DNA of 64,000 bases from Rhizobium sp. P32RR-XVIII (lineage in GTDB: Bacteria; Pseudomonadota; Alphaproteobacteria; Rhizobiales; Rhizobiaceae): contig NZ_JABAIH010000019.1 in NCBI RefSeq assembly GCF_012641395.1, positions 1 through 64,000 of the forward strand, given 5' to 3'. Both the position numbers and the translations under genes were made by a program. Below, in pieces: positions 43,119 to 51,764 of this stretch; positions within the stretch are counted from its first letter, which is position 1; each line of letters starts with the position of its first letter. The notes beneath the pieces were generated by a model. It ran no database searches. It saw only the letters and a list, made by a program, of their open reading frames with translations, and was not told the DNA's origin.

Positions 43119-45798
43119 CCGCCCAAAATGGACCGTCCTGCAGCGTGCCTCGCTGTTCACCTTGCCGGTCGCGCTGTTTTGCGCCGTCATGCTTTGGCTT
43201 CTTTTCTTTACGCTGATCTACGACGCCTATATCTCCTCCTTTGGATCGGCCTCCTACTTCGACTATGTCGGGCAGGTGCGCTTCGTCGACGCTCTCCGCT
43301 ACACCTGGTCGATCATTCACACTCGCAACACGGTCGGATTGTCGCTGCTGGCTTTCGCGCTTGCCGCGCCATTCCTGTTTCTCCTGCTTAGCCTCTGGAT
43401 GCTGAAGGCAGGCAGGGCTCTCTCTCGCAAGATCCTCTACCTGCTGCATGTCCGCTCGATGTTCAGCCTGATCGCGCATACGGCTCTGGTCTTCGCGGCT
43501 GCCTATGCCGGCGTGATCGTCTATGGCGTGGCCTTTTATCTCATTGTCACCAAAGCCGGCGAACACGCCGAGATCGCCGGCTACTATGGCAATCATTTGG
43601 CCGCGATGTATCAGGCGCCTTTCGGCGCGACCGACACGGCCGGGACCTATCAGAAGCCTTCCCGGCAGACGGTGCTCGCCGCACTTGCGGGTCTTGCGGC
43701 TGCCAGCGCTTTGGTAGGATTTCCGATCGGCGCGGCCATCCAGCGTCGCCAGCGGATGATCATGGGCAGGGCGCGTCTGGCGACCCTGAAGGATGCGGCC
43801 GACTTTCGTCTGCGCGACAAGCGCGGCATCGTCCTCGGTCTGAAGCAAGGGCTTTTGCTGCGCAACGACGGCGACCAGCACGTCATGGTCATCGGCTCAC
43901 CGGGGCAAGGCAAATCGCGTGGCTTCGTGATCCCGACGATGATGAGTTTTGAAGGATCGCAGATGGTCCTTGATATGAGCGGAGAACTCTTCGAGGAAAC
44001 GTCGGGATACCTGAAGGATAGAGGCTACGAGGTATTCCTTCTGGCGCCAGGCTCGAAATTCACCGACGGCTATAACCCGCTCGATCTGATCAGCACCGAG
44101 CCGAACCAGCGGATCACCGACCTGCAGAAGTTGACGCAGATGCTGCTGCCGGAACGCCTGCGGTCCGACTCTTCCGACTTCTGGGAGGAGAGCGCACGGA
44201 TCCTACTGACGGCGATGCTAGGGTTTGTGCTCGAATGCCCGGACACGCGTAAGTCCCTGAGCGAACTTTACCGCATCCTCAATTCCATGTCCGACGAGCG
44301 CAAGGCGATCGTGCAATTGCTGGAAAACTACGAGGCGGTCCTTTCCGACCAGACCCGTATGCAACTGACCAAATTCGCCGGCCGCCACGAAAAGCTCGGG
44401 GAGGGGATCGCAGCGGAGATCGTCGCCAAGCTCAACTTCTTACAGAACCCGCTGGTCGAAGCGCTTACCTCGATTACGTCAATCCCGATCGACACAATCA
44501 GGAAGCGGAAGATGGTGGTCTACATCCAGGCGGACTGGAACGCCATGCAGATCTACGAGCGATTGATCTCGATGTTCATCCAGCAGATGGCCGACAAGCT
44601 TGTTCAGTTGGGTCCGTTGCGCAACGGCGAGCACGAGGTCCTGATGATGCTCGACGAGTTCGGCAATGGCGGCCGGATCGATACGGTGCTGACGCTCGCG
44701 CCGCTGATACGCAAGAACGGCGTGCGCTTCGTGTTCATTCTCCAGGATGGTGCCCAGCTCGAGCGCCTGTACCAGCGTTCCGGCCAGAAGATCCTCATGG
44801 GCGCATCGACGATCAAGCTGTTCATGAACTTCCAGAACCAGGAGGACGCGACAGCGGTCTCCATGGCAGCCGGCAAGACGACGGAATGGGTCGAGCAATC
44901 TTCCTATTCCCACCGCCACGGACGCCGCCAAAGATCGATTTCGAAAGTGCCGGTCTCGGTCGACCTGCTTCCCGTCAACACGCTGATGATGATGAAGCCC
45001 GAGGAGGCAATCCTGCAGGTCACCGGCATGCCGCTGATGCGGATCATGAAACTCGATTCTGGCGGCGAGCGGATGTTCGCTAAAGTGCGCAAATTCGGGC
45101 CAGTGTCGCGGCCATGCATGGAGCCGGTCGAATGGACAATCGGCCATCGCGACCACGCAGCCGGCGCACGGTCGTGGCAAGCCAACGACGAACGCTTCAT
45201 CGTCAAAGACGGTGTTCGCCATGTCTATATCTCCTCGCTTGATGAGCTTCGCGATCGGCTCGACCTGGATGAAACGCGCGAGGTTGGGGGCGGCGACGAT
45301 GATCCTACCGCCGCGGAGCAGAAGCAGCGACGAAATGAACCTGCATCGGAACCCGTGGGAAGGCGTCGACAGGACCGCGCGCCGAACCGGCATGGTCCCG
45401 ACCGTGGCTCTGACGTCGACCTGAAAATCGACGAGCAGAGACTTGCGGATAATGTTTATTCGGGATCTCCGGCTCGCAACGGCCGTCGACGCCAAGGTGT
45501 CAACCAGTCCACGGATCATGCCGCCCCCCGCCCTGCGGAGCTAGGCGTTCTCAAGCGGCAGGAGGTGAGGGAAGCGTTCGGAAGCGACTTGCGGACCTTG
45601 AACGATGCGATCTTCGAACAGGCCGACGAGCTCGAACTCGAACCAACCGACCTCAATTCCGATGTCGACCTGCTGATCGGGACCTTATCGAACCGCCTGA
45701 CGGAGACGAGTTCACTGGATTACCTGCATCAGTTCGCGAGGGTGGCGCGCGATCCGTTGGGCGAGGACGTCGAGCAACTCGATGAGCCGGCCGAATAG
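43087..45798 (+). CDS. virD4: VirD4/TraG-type coupling protein
   Basis: A 903-residue protein from the ATG at 43087. N-terminal membrane spans (LFTLPVALFCAVMLWLLFFTLIYDAY, TVGLSLLAFALAAPFLFLLLSLWML, SLIAHTALVFAAAYAGVIVYGVAFYLIV, and a fourth near residue 205) precede the nucleotide-binding domain with Walker A GSPGQGKSRG near 268-277 and VLMMLDEFGNGG (Walker B) near 518. It recruits the relaxase-DNA complex to the channel. The last 200 residues form a long charged tail rich in Arg and Asp, longer than in classical VirD4, that might select substrates. Confidence 0.94.
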   Translation: MASVFTSAETDRPKWTVLQRASLFTLPVALFCAVMLWLLFFTLIYDAYISSFGSASYFDYVGQVRFVDALRYTWSIIHTRNTVGLSLLAFALAAPFLFLLLSLWMLKAGRALSRKILYLLHVRSMFSLIAHTALVFAAAYAGVIVYGVAFYLIVTKAGEHAEIAGYYGNHLAAMYQAPFGATDTAGTYQKPSRQTVLAALAGLAAASALVGFPIGAAIQRRQRMIMGRARLATLKDAADFRLRDKRGIVLGLKQGLLLRNDGDQHVMVIGSPGQGKSRGFVIPTMMSFEGSQMVLDMSGELFEETSGYLKDRGYEVFLLAPGSKFTDGYNPLDLISTEPNQRITDLQKLTQMLLPERLRSDSSDFWEESARILLTAMLGFVLECPDTRKSLSELYRILNSMSDERKAIVQLLENYEAVLSDQTRMQLTKFAGRHEKLGEGIAAEIVAKLNFLQNPLVEALTSITSIPIDTIRKRKMVVYIQADWNAMQIYERLISMFIQQMADKLVQLGPLRNGEHEVLMMLDEFGNGGRIDTVLTLAPLIRKNGVRFVFILQDGAQLERLYQRSGQKILMGASTIKLFMNFQNQEDATAVSMAAGKTTEWVEQSSYSHRHGRRQRSISKVPVSVDLLPVNTLMMMKPEEAILQVTGMPLMRIMKLDSGGERMFAKVRKFGPVSRPCMEPVEWTIGHRDHAAGARSWQANDERFIVKDGVRHVYISSLDELRDRLDLDETREVGGGDDDPTAAEQKQRRNEPASEPVGRRRQDRAPNRHGPDRGSDVDLKIDEQRLADNVYSGSPARNGRRRQGVNQSTDHAAPRPAELGVLKRQEVREAFGSDLRTLNDAIFEQADELELEPTDLNSDVDLLIGTLSNRLTETSSLDYLHQFARVARDPLGEDVEQLDEPAE

Positions 45799-45867
45799 GC
45801 GCGTCTCCATCACCAGCGATTCAAACCGGCGAGGCATGAAGAGTCGCGCCGTCTTTTTAGGAGAGCA

Positions 45868-46239
45868 ATGTCATGGGCGAAATCAAACACTTTTCGAAAG
45901 TCGATTTTTCAGATCCTCGGAGTACTGATCGTCTCTGCGGCAAAGGCTGACGCAGGTTTCTGGTTGATATTGAAAGAGCGCGAGATGGAGAGGCGGACAC
46001 TTGCCGTTAACGCGCTCACCACTGTGAGAAGCGAGGTGGGCAGCACCGCTGTGGAAAGACTGACGCCGTCGATCGCAGTTCTCGCCGAGGAACTGGTCTC
46101 GCGCATGTTTGGAACTTGTTCAACCGGGACCCTAGCGAACATTCAAGAGGCCTTGCTCCAAGCAGCGGGTGCCGAACTGCGGGATGCTCAATTACAGAAC
46201 GCGGGAGATCGCTCCAGTTCCGACGTCGATGACGGATAG
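45868..46239 (+). CDS. Hypothetical protein at the end of the virB operon
   Basis: A 123-residue protein: a possible uncleaved or weak signal (KSIFQILGVLIVSAAKADAGFW) then a helical part (MERRTLAVNALTTVRSEVGSTAVERLTPSIAVLAEELVSRMFGTCSTGTLANIQEALLQAAG). GGAGAGCA precedes the ATG. It follows virD4 by 69 bases on the same strand and converges exactly on the minus-strand gene ending at 46240. No family is recognised. Confidence 0.5.
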   Translation: MSWAKSNTFRKSIFQILGVLIVSAAKADAGFWLILKEREMERRTLAVNALTTVRSEVGSTAVERLTPSIAVLAEELVSRMFGTCSTGTLANIQEALLQAAGAELRDAQLQNAGDRSSSDVDDG

Positions 46240-47625
46240 CTACGACGCATGTCCAGCGGCAGATAGGCTGGAAAGATTTCCGGCGTGTCGCACCTGATCG
46301 ATGACCCACGACTGCAGACGCCGGGCAGTCTCCGCCGCGTTCGCCGCAGCCAGGTCGTTCGGAAAAATTCCAAAAAGCGGTCCGAGATACTTCGCTCGCG
46401 GCAACATCACCTCCTTCGCTTGACGATACTCGTCACTCTCCATTCCAAAGGCTTCAATGATAAGGTTTAGAGAATGGGTTGCTCCATAGCTGACGTTCAA
46501 GATGAAGTCTGGCCGGCATGGACCAATGGGTGTGTCAGAGGCGAAGAGTGGTTTGGTGATCTCGATACGAAGTTCTGGTGCGGCCTCAAATAGTGACTGT
46601 TGCAGCCAGAACAGGAGATGGGTTACGTCCCGCTCAAACCCCGATTCCACCGGAAACAGGGTGTCGCCATTGTAGACGGGCTGTGCATAGGCTTGGACCG
46701 CTCGGGCCGGCCCATCGTCATCGTCTCCAAAATCCACATTCAACAGCGTCAGGAACGGTCCGCGGCTGGCAGGATCGCCACGAAGCGGCTGGCGGACTTT
46801 CGCCAGGATATCGATCTTGCGCGCCGAGGATGCCGGCATGATTGTCTGTGTCGACACGCTTGTCGCAAACAGCGCCATGAACCCGGTTCGACGTACAGTC
46901 TCGGGCCAGTCTGGGCGCGAGGTTGCGAGCAACCGCTGCCAACGGCTGTCTGGATCACGATAGTCGGCCGCCCATGTCGACATCAACGCGATAAGCGTCC
47001 AGGTGCGCAGCACCCGAAACTCACGCGCTGCGGAGCGTAGCCTTGCAAGCTGATCTCCGAGGCTGAAATCCCGCTCATCCTGCAAGGGCGGAATGACATT
47101 GGTGCCGGCTTTATCGAGCACCCTCCAGAGGATTGATCCAAGCCGGGAGGGCCGATCGTTTCGCTCGACCGATCGGATCCGGTCTGAGGCGGAGACGTCA
47201 GCAAGTCGGTCGGGAATGGCTGGGAGCGCATCGATGTAGCTTCGTTCCGACTTGGGCAACGGGCGAAGATGATAGCCGCGATCGAAGCGAGAGGGCGCGG
47301 CATCCTTGTCGACATGAAACGGGCAGGCATGTGCATGGTTTGGGCGCTCTTCGTGCCGGCCGGGATCCTCGTCTTTCGGCAGCAGGCGCCGTAGTGTGTA
47401 GGTGTGTTCCTGCTGAATCGGGGCAAGAAGGGGCTGGTATCGACCGGGCAGGCAGTCGCATTCGATCCAACCGTCCATCAACCGAGAGCGCTTGATGACG
47501 GATAAGGCGATGGCCTCGTCTTCACTGGAAGCAGCGTTGCCATACCAGGCGCGCAGGGCAACTGCCTCGCATTCTTCGAGTGTGGCGAGACCGTGGGCAG
47601 GGCTATTGCGAACAACGATCCGCAT
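46240..47625 (-). CDS. DUF1173-like protein of the conjugation region
   Basis: A 461-residue protein. Near residues 75-110 a CDCLPG pair and a HACPFHVD segment could bind zinc; this pattern resembles DUF1173 proteins found on rhizobial plasmids. The C-terminal third has CRPDFILNVSYGATHSLNLIIEAFGMESDEYRQAKEVMLPRAKYLG, in which PDFIL...LIIEAFG is like the core of PD-(D/E)XK nucleases. It is downstream of a small membrane protein gene with a conjugation box, so it probably belongs to that regulon. Nuclease activity is a guess from the motif. Confidence 0.6.
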   Translation of the reverse strand: MRIVVRNSPAHGLATLEECEAVALRAWYGNAASSEDEAIALSVIKRSRLMDGWIECDCLPGRYQPLLAPIQQEHTYTLRRLLPKDEDPGRHEERPNHAHACPFHVDKDAAPSRFDRGYHLRPLPKSERSYIDALPAIPDRLADVSASDRIRSVERNDRPSRLGSILWRVLDKAGTNVIPPLQDERDFSLGDQLARLRSAAREFRVLRTWTLIALMSTWAADYRDPDSRWQRLLATSRPDWPETVRRTGFMALFATSVSTQTIMPASSARKIDILAKVRQPLRGDPASRGPFLTLLNVDFGDDDDGPARAVQAYAQPVYNGDTLFPVESGFERDVTHLLFWLQQSLFEAAPELRIEITKPLFASDTPIGPCRPDFILNVSYGATHSLNLIIEAFGMESDEYRQAKEVMLPRAKYLGPLFGIFPNDLAAANAAETARRLQSWVIDQVRHAGNLSSLSAAGHAS

Positions 47626-47634
47626 GCCGACGTC

Positions 47635-47922
47635 TTAGTACCCTGATATCCAGAGTTGATAGCCTGTATATCCGCAAGCCGCTGCGGCGCTTAAAGCTGC
47701 CAATGTCTCTGCCCACGCATGGACGCGGCTGTGTTTTACGAGCCGCGCGTCCTCGAGAACGGCCGACAAAAAAACGTACACTGGGATCACCATAACGTAA
47801 CCAACCGTCAGGCTGTCGCCGATCGACAGGCGGGCCGTGATGAAAATCAGTCCAAGGGTCAGAAGCGCGACGGAGAGACGCGTCAGGTCAAATCGATAGC
47901 TGGACGTCGTGAACGATGCCAT
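47635..47922 (-). CDS. Small membrane protein
   Basis: A 95-residue protein, MASFTTSSYRFDLTRLSVALLTLGLIFITARLSIGDSLTVGYVMVIPVYVFLSAVLEDARLVKHSRVHAWAETLAALSAAAACGYTGYQLWISGY, with two or three hydrophobic spans. The ATG at 47922 has GGAGG six bases upstream; an ATG at 47943 is possible but lacks one. A conjugation box is 33 bases before the start, and the DUF1173-like gene follows after 9 bases. Confidence 0.65.
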   Translation of the reverse strand: MASFTTSSYRFDLTRLSVALLTLGLIFITARLSIGDSLTVGYVMVIPVYVFLSAVLEDARLVKHSRVHAWAETLAALSAAAACGYTGYQLWISGY

Positions 47923-48319
47923 CCAAATCCTCCGATCAAGCATAACGAATAGACTTTAACTGCAGTATAATTGTTCGGCAATGGAATTGTTGTTCAGAAG
48001 TGCAAGCCGTGTCGTCCGACATCATCGCGACGACGATCAAAGGGCGCAGTTCGAAGCCGCCTGCAATCCAGGCCCGCTTGCTGCAATGTTGACTGACGGT
48101 GTAGAGAGGTAACGAGCTTGTGAACGTCCCAACGACAACGATGGGCAACAAAGAGTTATAGGCATGGTTACGTTGATCATCTGTCGCCGTTGGATCCGCA
48201 ATGATTGATTTATTTTCGAACATGTTGATAAACAGGCGCCGCAGCGACGACGCTTTTCCAAGGGATGACGCGTCCTGTCCCGGCATGTCGCTTTCAACCG
48301 AACGCGGGATATTCGTGCA
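47923..48319. other. Divergent intergenic region with a conjugation box
   Basis: About 400 bases between the minus-strand membrane protein gene and the plus-strand XRE regulator gene. It contains the box at 47955-47970. A minus-strand frame across most of it (48286 to 47936) shows no protein-like features. The remainder probably holds the promoter of the XRE gene. Confidence 0.5.
47955..47970. promoter_or_regulatory. Conjugation box 4
   Basis: TTTAACTGCAGTATAA; the right arm is identical to the consensus and the centre is GC. It lies 33 bases before the minus-strand operon at 47922 and about 350 bases before the XRE gene at 48320. Confidence 0.6.
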
Positions 48320-48661
48320 ATGCCACGTGTGAAGGTCGATGCCGACGTAGAACTAGACAAGTCGATCCTCACATCGCTGTCGTTTCAGGAAAGACTGGCC
48401 GTTGGTATTGGCCGTCTGAAAGCTAGGCGTCGCGTTACCAACAAGGATTTGGCCGAGCAGCTCGGTGTATCGGAAGCCTACATGTCGCAAGTCACACGCT
48501 GCATGCGTGACGTGAAACTTTCGACCCTCGACAAGATGCAGCGCGAGTGGAAAGTCGTCATCGAAGATCTGCTCAAGGTCACCGAAGACGATCTTCCTCG
48601 CATAGCAGCATTGAGATCGCGGCGAGGAAAGAAAAAGAGGACAGCAGAGTCCGCCGCCTGA
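48320..48661 (+). CDS. XRE-type helix-turn-helix regulator
   Basis: A 113-residue protein: FQERLAVGIGRLKARRRVTNKDLAEQLGVSEAYMSQVTRCMRDVKLSTLDKMQREWKVVIEDLL. The NKDLAEQLGVSEAYMSQVTR block (about residues 54-73) is a typical Cro/C1 helix-turn-helix. Such proteins bind palindromes as dimers. Its gene stands in the middle of the conjugation region, so it is a candidate for the factor that binds the TTATACTGCAGTATAA boxes; this is inference from location only. Confidence 0.85.
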   Translation: MPRVKVDADVELDKSILTSLSFQERLAVGIGRLKARRRVTNKDLAEQLGVSEAYMSQVTRCMRDVKLSTLDKMQREWKVVIEDLLKVTEDDLPRIAALRSRRGKKKRTAESAA

Positions 48662-48692
48662 CCTTGGCCGTCCGGGCAGATGGCAAACGCGG

Positions 48693-49238
48693 CTAATGAT
48701 TCAGGTTGAACCAGAACCGCTCCTTGACGCCCGTGTCGTTGGGTATGTCGAAGAAATAGGGGTCAGCGCGTCGCGGGCGCGGAGTGGCAATCTGCTGGAC
48801 GCAGCCGTTGTCGTCGTTTCCGAAGCTGCGACGAATGGTTTGACCTGGTAGCCGCATCGCCTCAGAACGCAAGTTCGGTGAACGGCAGACATCGACTGTC
48901 TTGATGCACTGGTCCGGCTCACCTCGCCATCCATTGTTGCCCTGCGAGCTGTAGCCGACTGTCATGCCGGCCGGGCATTCCTTGAAATCCTCGCGGCCTG
49001 GCTTGCCCGAATTGGCTTCGTGGCAGATAGGCCAATCAAATCCGGGTTTCTTCATGGCAGCGATCAGCCTGGTCATGGGCGGAACGCAATAGGGAACGCC
49101 ATGCCATGAAGGATTCTGCGATGCTGCACACAGGAGCACCTGACAACCCCAAGAGGCGTCGTCGGCCTTCGCATCAGGGCTCCATACGGTGAAGCTCCCA
49201 GCCGCCAACGCCGCGACCACGATTGACAATCGTCTCAT
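48693..49238 (-). CDS. TrbM-like exported conjugation protein
   Basis: A 181-residue protein with a signal peptide (MRRLSIVVAALAAGSFTVWSPDAKA) and a cysteine-rich first half: WGCQVLLCAASQNPSWHGVPYCVPPMTRLIAAMKKPGFDWPICHEANSGKPGREDFKECPAG. This resembles the TrbM/KikA family of periplasmic conjugation proteins, whose cysteines form disulphides; their exact role is unclear. It is the last gene of a minus-strand operon of exported proteins running from 51635. Confidence 0.75.
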   Translation of the reverse strand: MRRLSIVVAALAAGSFTVWSPDAKADDASWGCQVLLCAASQNPSWHGVPYCVPPMTRLIAAMKKPGFDWPICHEANSGKPGREDFKECPAGMTVGYSSQGNNGWRGEPDQCIKTVDVCRSPNLRSEAMRLPGQTIRRSFGNDDNGCVQQIATPRPRRADPYFFDIPNDTGVKERFWFNLNH

Positions 49239-49371
49239 TACTTCGCCTCCATCTAATTCTTGAATTTGCGTCCAGGTGCCACCGATCCTTTAAGGAACGG
49301 GCTGGCCGTCCCGACGAGGAAGGCCATTGCGGCAATGGCGACGACATTGTCCGACTTGCTCATCGGCAGTC

Positions 49372-49686
49372 TCAGTATCCTTCAATTCCCAGGCGCTTCA
49401 GAATGATCGCGGGATCGGTTTGGCAGTCTTTTTTCCATTCCGGATGACGCGCGCAGGCGTAGGCGTACTGGCTAAGGTCTGCCGACGACAGGTCGGCAAG
49501 CCTGTTGCCAACAGCCTTCCATTGCTGCACGTCCGCCGGATCACATCCTGCGCCGGCGACACCGCAGTGGTCGGGGTCTCGCTGCCCGATCTGGTTGGGC
49601 GAACCAGCACTTTGCGCGCTGGCTGCAACAGGAACAAAGGCAAGCAAGGCCATTGCTACGGCAAGGGTTTCGAGAACACGTTTCAT
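49372..49686 (-). CDS. Small exported protein, T4SS-associated
   Basis: A 104-residue protein: signal MKRVLETLAVAMALLAFVPVAASAQ, then a short mature chain with three or four cysteines (DPDHCGVAGAGCDPADVQQWKAVGNRLADLSSADLSQYAYACARHPEWKKDCQTDP). It probably folds in the periplasm around disulphides. It sits 25 bases after the nuclease-fold gene at 49712 and about 130 bases before the TrbM-like gene. No family is recognised. Confidence 0.6.
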   Translation of the reverse strand: MKRVLETLAVAMALLAFVPVAASAQSAGSPNQIGQRDPDHCGVAGAGCDPADVQQWKAVGNRLADLSSADLSQYAYACARHPEWKKDCQTDPAIILKRLGIEGY

Positions 49687-49711
49687 TCAGCCTCCAGGCA
49701 GGTCCTTCAAC

Positions 49712-50308
49712 TCAGCGCGTTGTTTGATTGACAGGCAGCGGCAACGGCAGTCCCGGTTCGGATTCCGGCAGCCTGCTGTCAGACGTGTCTGCCTTCGCCA
49801 CCGAAGCATCGTATAGCCAGGGCGGAAGCAGGTCGGGCGACGACCAGACTCCGTACCCCAGACCCCTGGATTTTCTTTCGATGTCGAAATAGGCAGGCAC
49901 CTGAGGCTCGCCCGGGTAGTTGAACGCATAGCCGATGCCTTCGGCAATTGCTGTCGCTGCCAGATTGGTCTCTCCGACGAAGCAGTGGGCGACCAACACC
50001 TGCTTGGCGTCGCGTCCGATCGGCCCGCAGTTGACGTTTTGGCCAAGCGTCCGAAGGATCATCCATGCACGTGACACCTGACCGGCAGGCCATCCCACCC
50101 CAGCGCTCGTCGCGGTCTGCTCCAGGCGGGGCGCCTCGTAGCCGGCCAGACGGACGACCTGTCGGCTCTTGACGAATTCGAAAGTCGTTGCATCAACGAC
50201 CTGAACCATGCCGTAGATCTGGCGCGGCACATCGGCTGGTCGACTTTGTGCGAGCGACGCCGCTGGTATCGCCATGAACAGCATCATCGAAACGGTCACG
50301 ACTTTCAT
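49712..50308 (-). CDS. Exported SNase-fold protein 1, catalytic residues altered
   Basis: A 198-residue protein with signal MKVVTVSMMLFMAIPAASLAQ. VVDATTFEF...VVRLAGYEAPRLEQ aligns with VxDGDTIxV...RLxGIDAPE of thermonuclease-like (SNase) domains: the first Arg is kept, but the DGDT acidic residues are lost and IDAPE has become YEAPR. The later part AAAIAEG-type stretch (LAATAIAEGIGYAF, SRGLGYGVWS) matches the family end. It is probably a non-catalytic binding module. The ATG overlaps the stop of the gene before it (ATGA). Confidence 0.65.
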   Translation of the reverse strand: MKVVTVSMMLFMAIPAASLAQSRPADVPRQIYGMVQVVDATTFEFVKSRQVVRLAGYEAPRLEQTATSAGVGWPAGQVSRAWMILRTLGQNVNCGPIGRDAKQVLVAHCFVGETNLAATAIAEGIGYAFNYPGEPQVPAYFDIERKSRGLGYGVWSSPDLLPPWLYDASVAKADTSDSRLPESEPGLPLPLPVNQTTR

Positions 50309-50949
50309 CGTTGGGTCCTCGCCTGCTGCGTGAGCAACGAAACCGGATGCGGCATGTCAGGATACGCCCAAAGCCCGGCGCGTGCGGATCGCGCCGCCTC
50401 CTCAGCCGTCCTATATCCAGGGACGATCGGACGGCCCGCCCCGTCGACTGCGGCGAATCCCCATCCCTGAGCGATCATATAGGTTGCCAGATCATAACGG
50501 TGTTGGCCGGTGGTCGTCTGGCACGCCACGACCGCATCGTTCTGGTCGAGATCTTTGATGGTGGCGCAGACAGGTCGGGTGTCTCGGATCAATGCTTGCA
50601 CCATGATGAGGTTTAGCTCGCCGCAGTCGCGCACGACGCCGGCAGACACCGTGATATTTGTCCCTCGGAGGCACGATTGCAGGCCGTAGAGGCGATACCG
50701 CCGGCCGCTGGAAATCCAGGTGTCGCCGGTTTCGAATTGCGCCTCTGAAGGAAAGGGAAGGAATTTGGATTGGTCGTCGTCGCGCGTGCCAGTGGCGGGC
50801 AAGTCTTGTTCAGAGGCCTGAGCTCGGACGACCGGTGCAGAGGCTGTCGGCGTCATGTCGCCTTGTGCAAGCATCGGCATGATGGTCATCGCTGCATAGA
50901 AGCCGGAAACTGTGATCGTGGAAATCAGCATGAGTGATCTCACCCGCAT
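50305..50949 (-). CDS. Exported SNase-fold protein 2, catalytic residues altered
   Basis: A 214-residue protein with an N-terminal signal or anchor (MRVRSLMLISTITVSGFYAAMTIMPMLAQ). The start at 50949 overlaps the preceding stop (TGATG). The SNase-like pattern is GDTWISSGRRYRLYGLQSC ... RYDLATYMIAQGWGFAAVDGAGRPIVPGYRTAEEAARSARAGLWAYP; the RLxG strand and the ending ARxxxxGLWA are clear but the catalytic Asp and Glu positions are not conserved. Second of three tandem paralogues. Confidence 0.65.
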   Translation of the reverse strand: MRVRSLMLISTITVSGFYAAMTIMPMLAQGDMTPTASAPVVRAQASEQDLPATGTRDDDQSKFLPFPSEAQFETGDTWISSGRRYRLYGLQSCLRGTNITVSAGVVRDCGELNLIMVQALIRDTRPVCATIKDLDQNDAVVACQTTTGQHRYDLATYMIAQGWGFAAVDGAGRPIVPGYRTAEEAARSARAGLWAYPDMPHPVSLLTQQARTQR

Positions 50950-51635
50950 CAGTTCGTTGATAGATTGGCACGATAGCGAGCGCCGTAGGGATGGACGAAA
51001 TAGGCGTTCGCCCAAATCCCCGCCTTGTCCCGGCGAGCCTGCTCCTCGGCTTTTGCGTATTCCGGAAAAACAGGGCGCCCCGCACCATCACGGGCAGCAA
51101 ACGCCAGTCCTCTGCTGATGAGCGTTTCCGAAAGCGATCGGACCCCGCCATCTTCGACAAAGAAGCATTCGGCATAGTGGACCGTGGGTGTTCCGGGCGC
51201 ATTTCCGAAGACGTGACAGGGAAATGCGTCGCCCGCACGGATCTCTGCCTCATTGAGGGTTGCTGTCATTCCCGCAAGTGAGACCATCGCGCATGTCGTC
51301 CGCAACCCAGTGAACTCTACTGCTTCTGTCGAAAGGCAGCCCTGAGCGCCGGCTAGTTTGACAATCGTCCCATCGAGCGCGACGAACCCAGTGCCAGTAA
51401 GGGCACTTTGAGGTCTGATGGTCTGCAGGTCGAGCCGCGTTGCTATCGAGGATGTGTCGAGCGGCGGGATTGGCCCTGGTATCAGATCGCGCCCCTGCGC
51501 GTAGGCACGTTGGTAGTAGTGGACGAAGTCCGCAGCGGTATCGGTATCGGCCGCAGCAGCCTGGGACAGCGCGATGAGGATGTTGACGAGGGTGTAGGAG
51601 AGGAGGCGATCGAGCCGCCATGCGCCATTCTTCAT
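50949..51635 (-). CDS. Exported SNase-fold protein 3, catalytic residues altered
   Basis: A 228-residue protein, MKNGAWRLDRLLSYTLVNILIALSQAAAADTDT, with a signal peptide. VALDGTIVKLAGAQGCLSTEAVEF and SLSETLISRGLAFAARDGAGRPVFPEYAKAEEQARRDKAGIWANAY follow the SNase outline of its two neighbours, again without the catalytic acids. It is the first gene of the minus-strand operon 51635-48693 and a conjugation box lies 43 bases upstream. The frame is open to 51674, but MKNGAW is the signal peptide start. Confidence 0.65.
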   Translation of the reverse strand: MKNGAWRLDRLLSYTLVNILIALSQAAAADTDTAADFVHYYQRAYAQGRDLIPGPIPPLDTSSIATRLDLQTIRPQSALTGTGFVALDGTIVKLAGAQGCLSTEAVEFTGLRTTCAMVSLAGMTATLNEAEIRAGDAFPCHVFGNAPGTPTVHYAECFFVEDGGVRSLSETLISRGLAFAARDGAGRPVFPEYAKAEEQARRDKAGIWANAYFVHPYGARYRANLSTN

Positions 51636-51678
51636 GTCCGCATCCGTCTTGTTTCGACTTTTTCGACCATGCACGAAA

Positions 51679-51694
51679 TTATACTGCAGTGCAA
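51679..51694. promoter_or_regulatory. Conjugation box 5, between divergent operons
   Basis: TTATACTGCAGTGCAA lies between the minus-strand exported protein operon (start 51635) and the plus-strand DNA-processing operon (start 51765). One site could control both. The right arm has the same GC variant as box 2. Confidence 0.65.
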
Positions 51695-51764
51695 GTCTGG
51701 AAAAGGCATGCGGATTGGAGTATGTCTTGTCCAGGCACTGAAAATCGCACGTGGAGAAGAGCGG

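Noticed and set aside
47936..48286. Minus-strand frame of 116 codons upstream of the XRE gene
   Set aside because: No ribosome binding site or motif, and it overlaps the conjugation box region.
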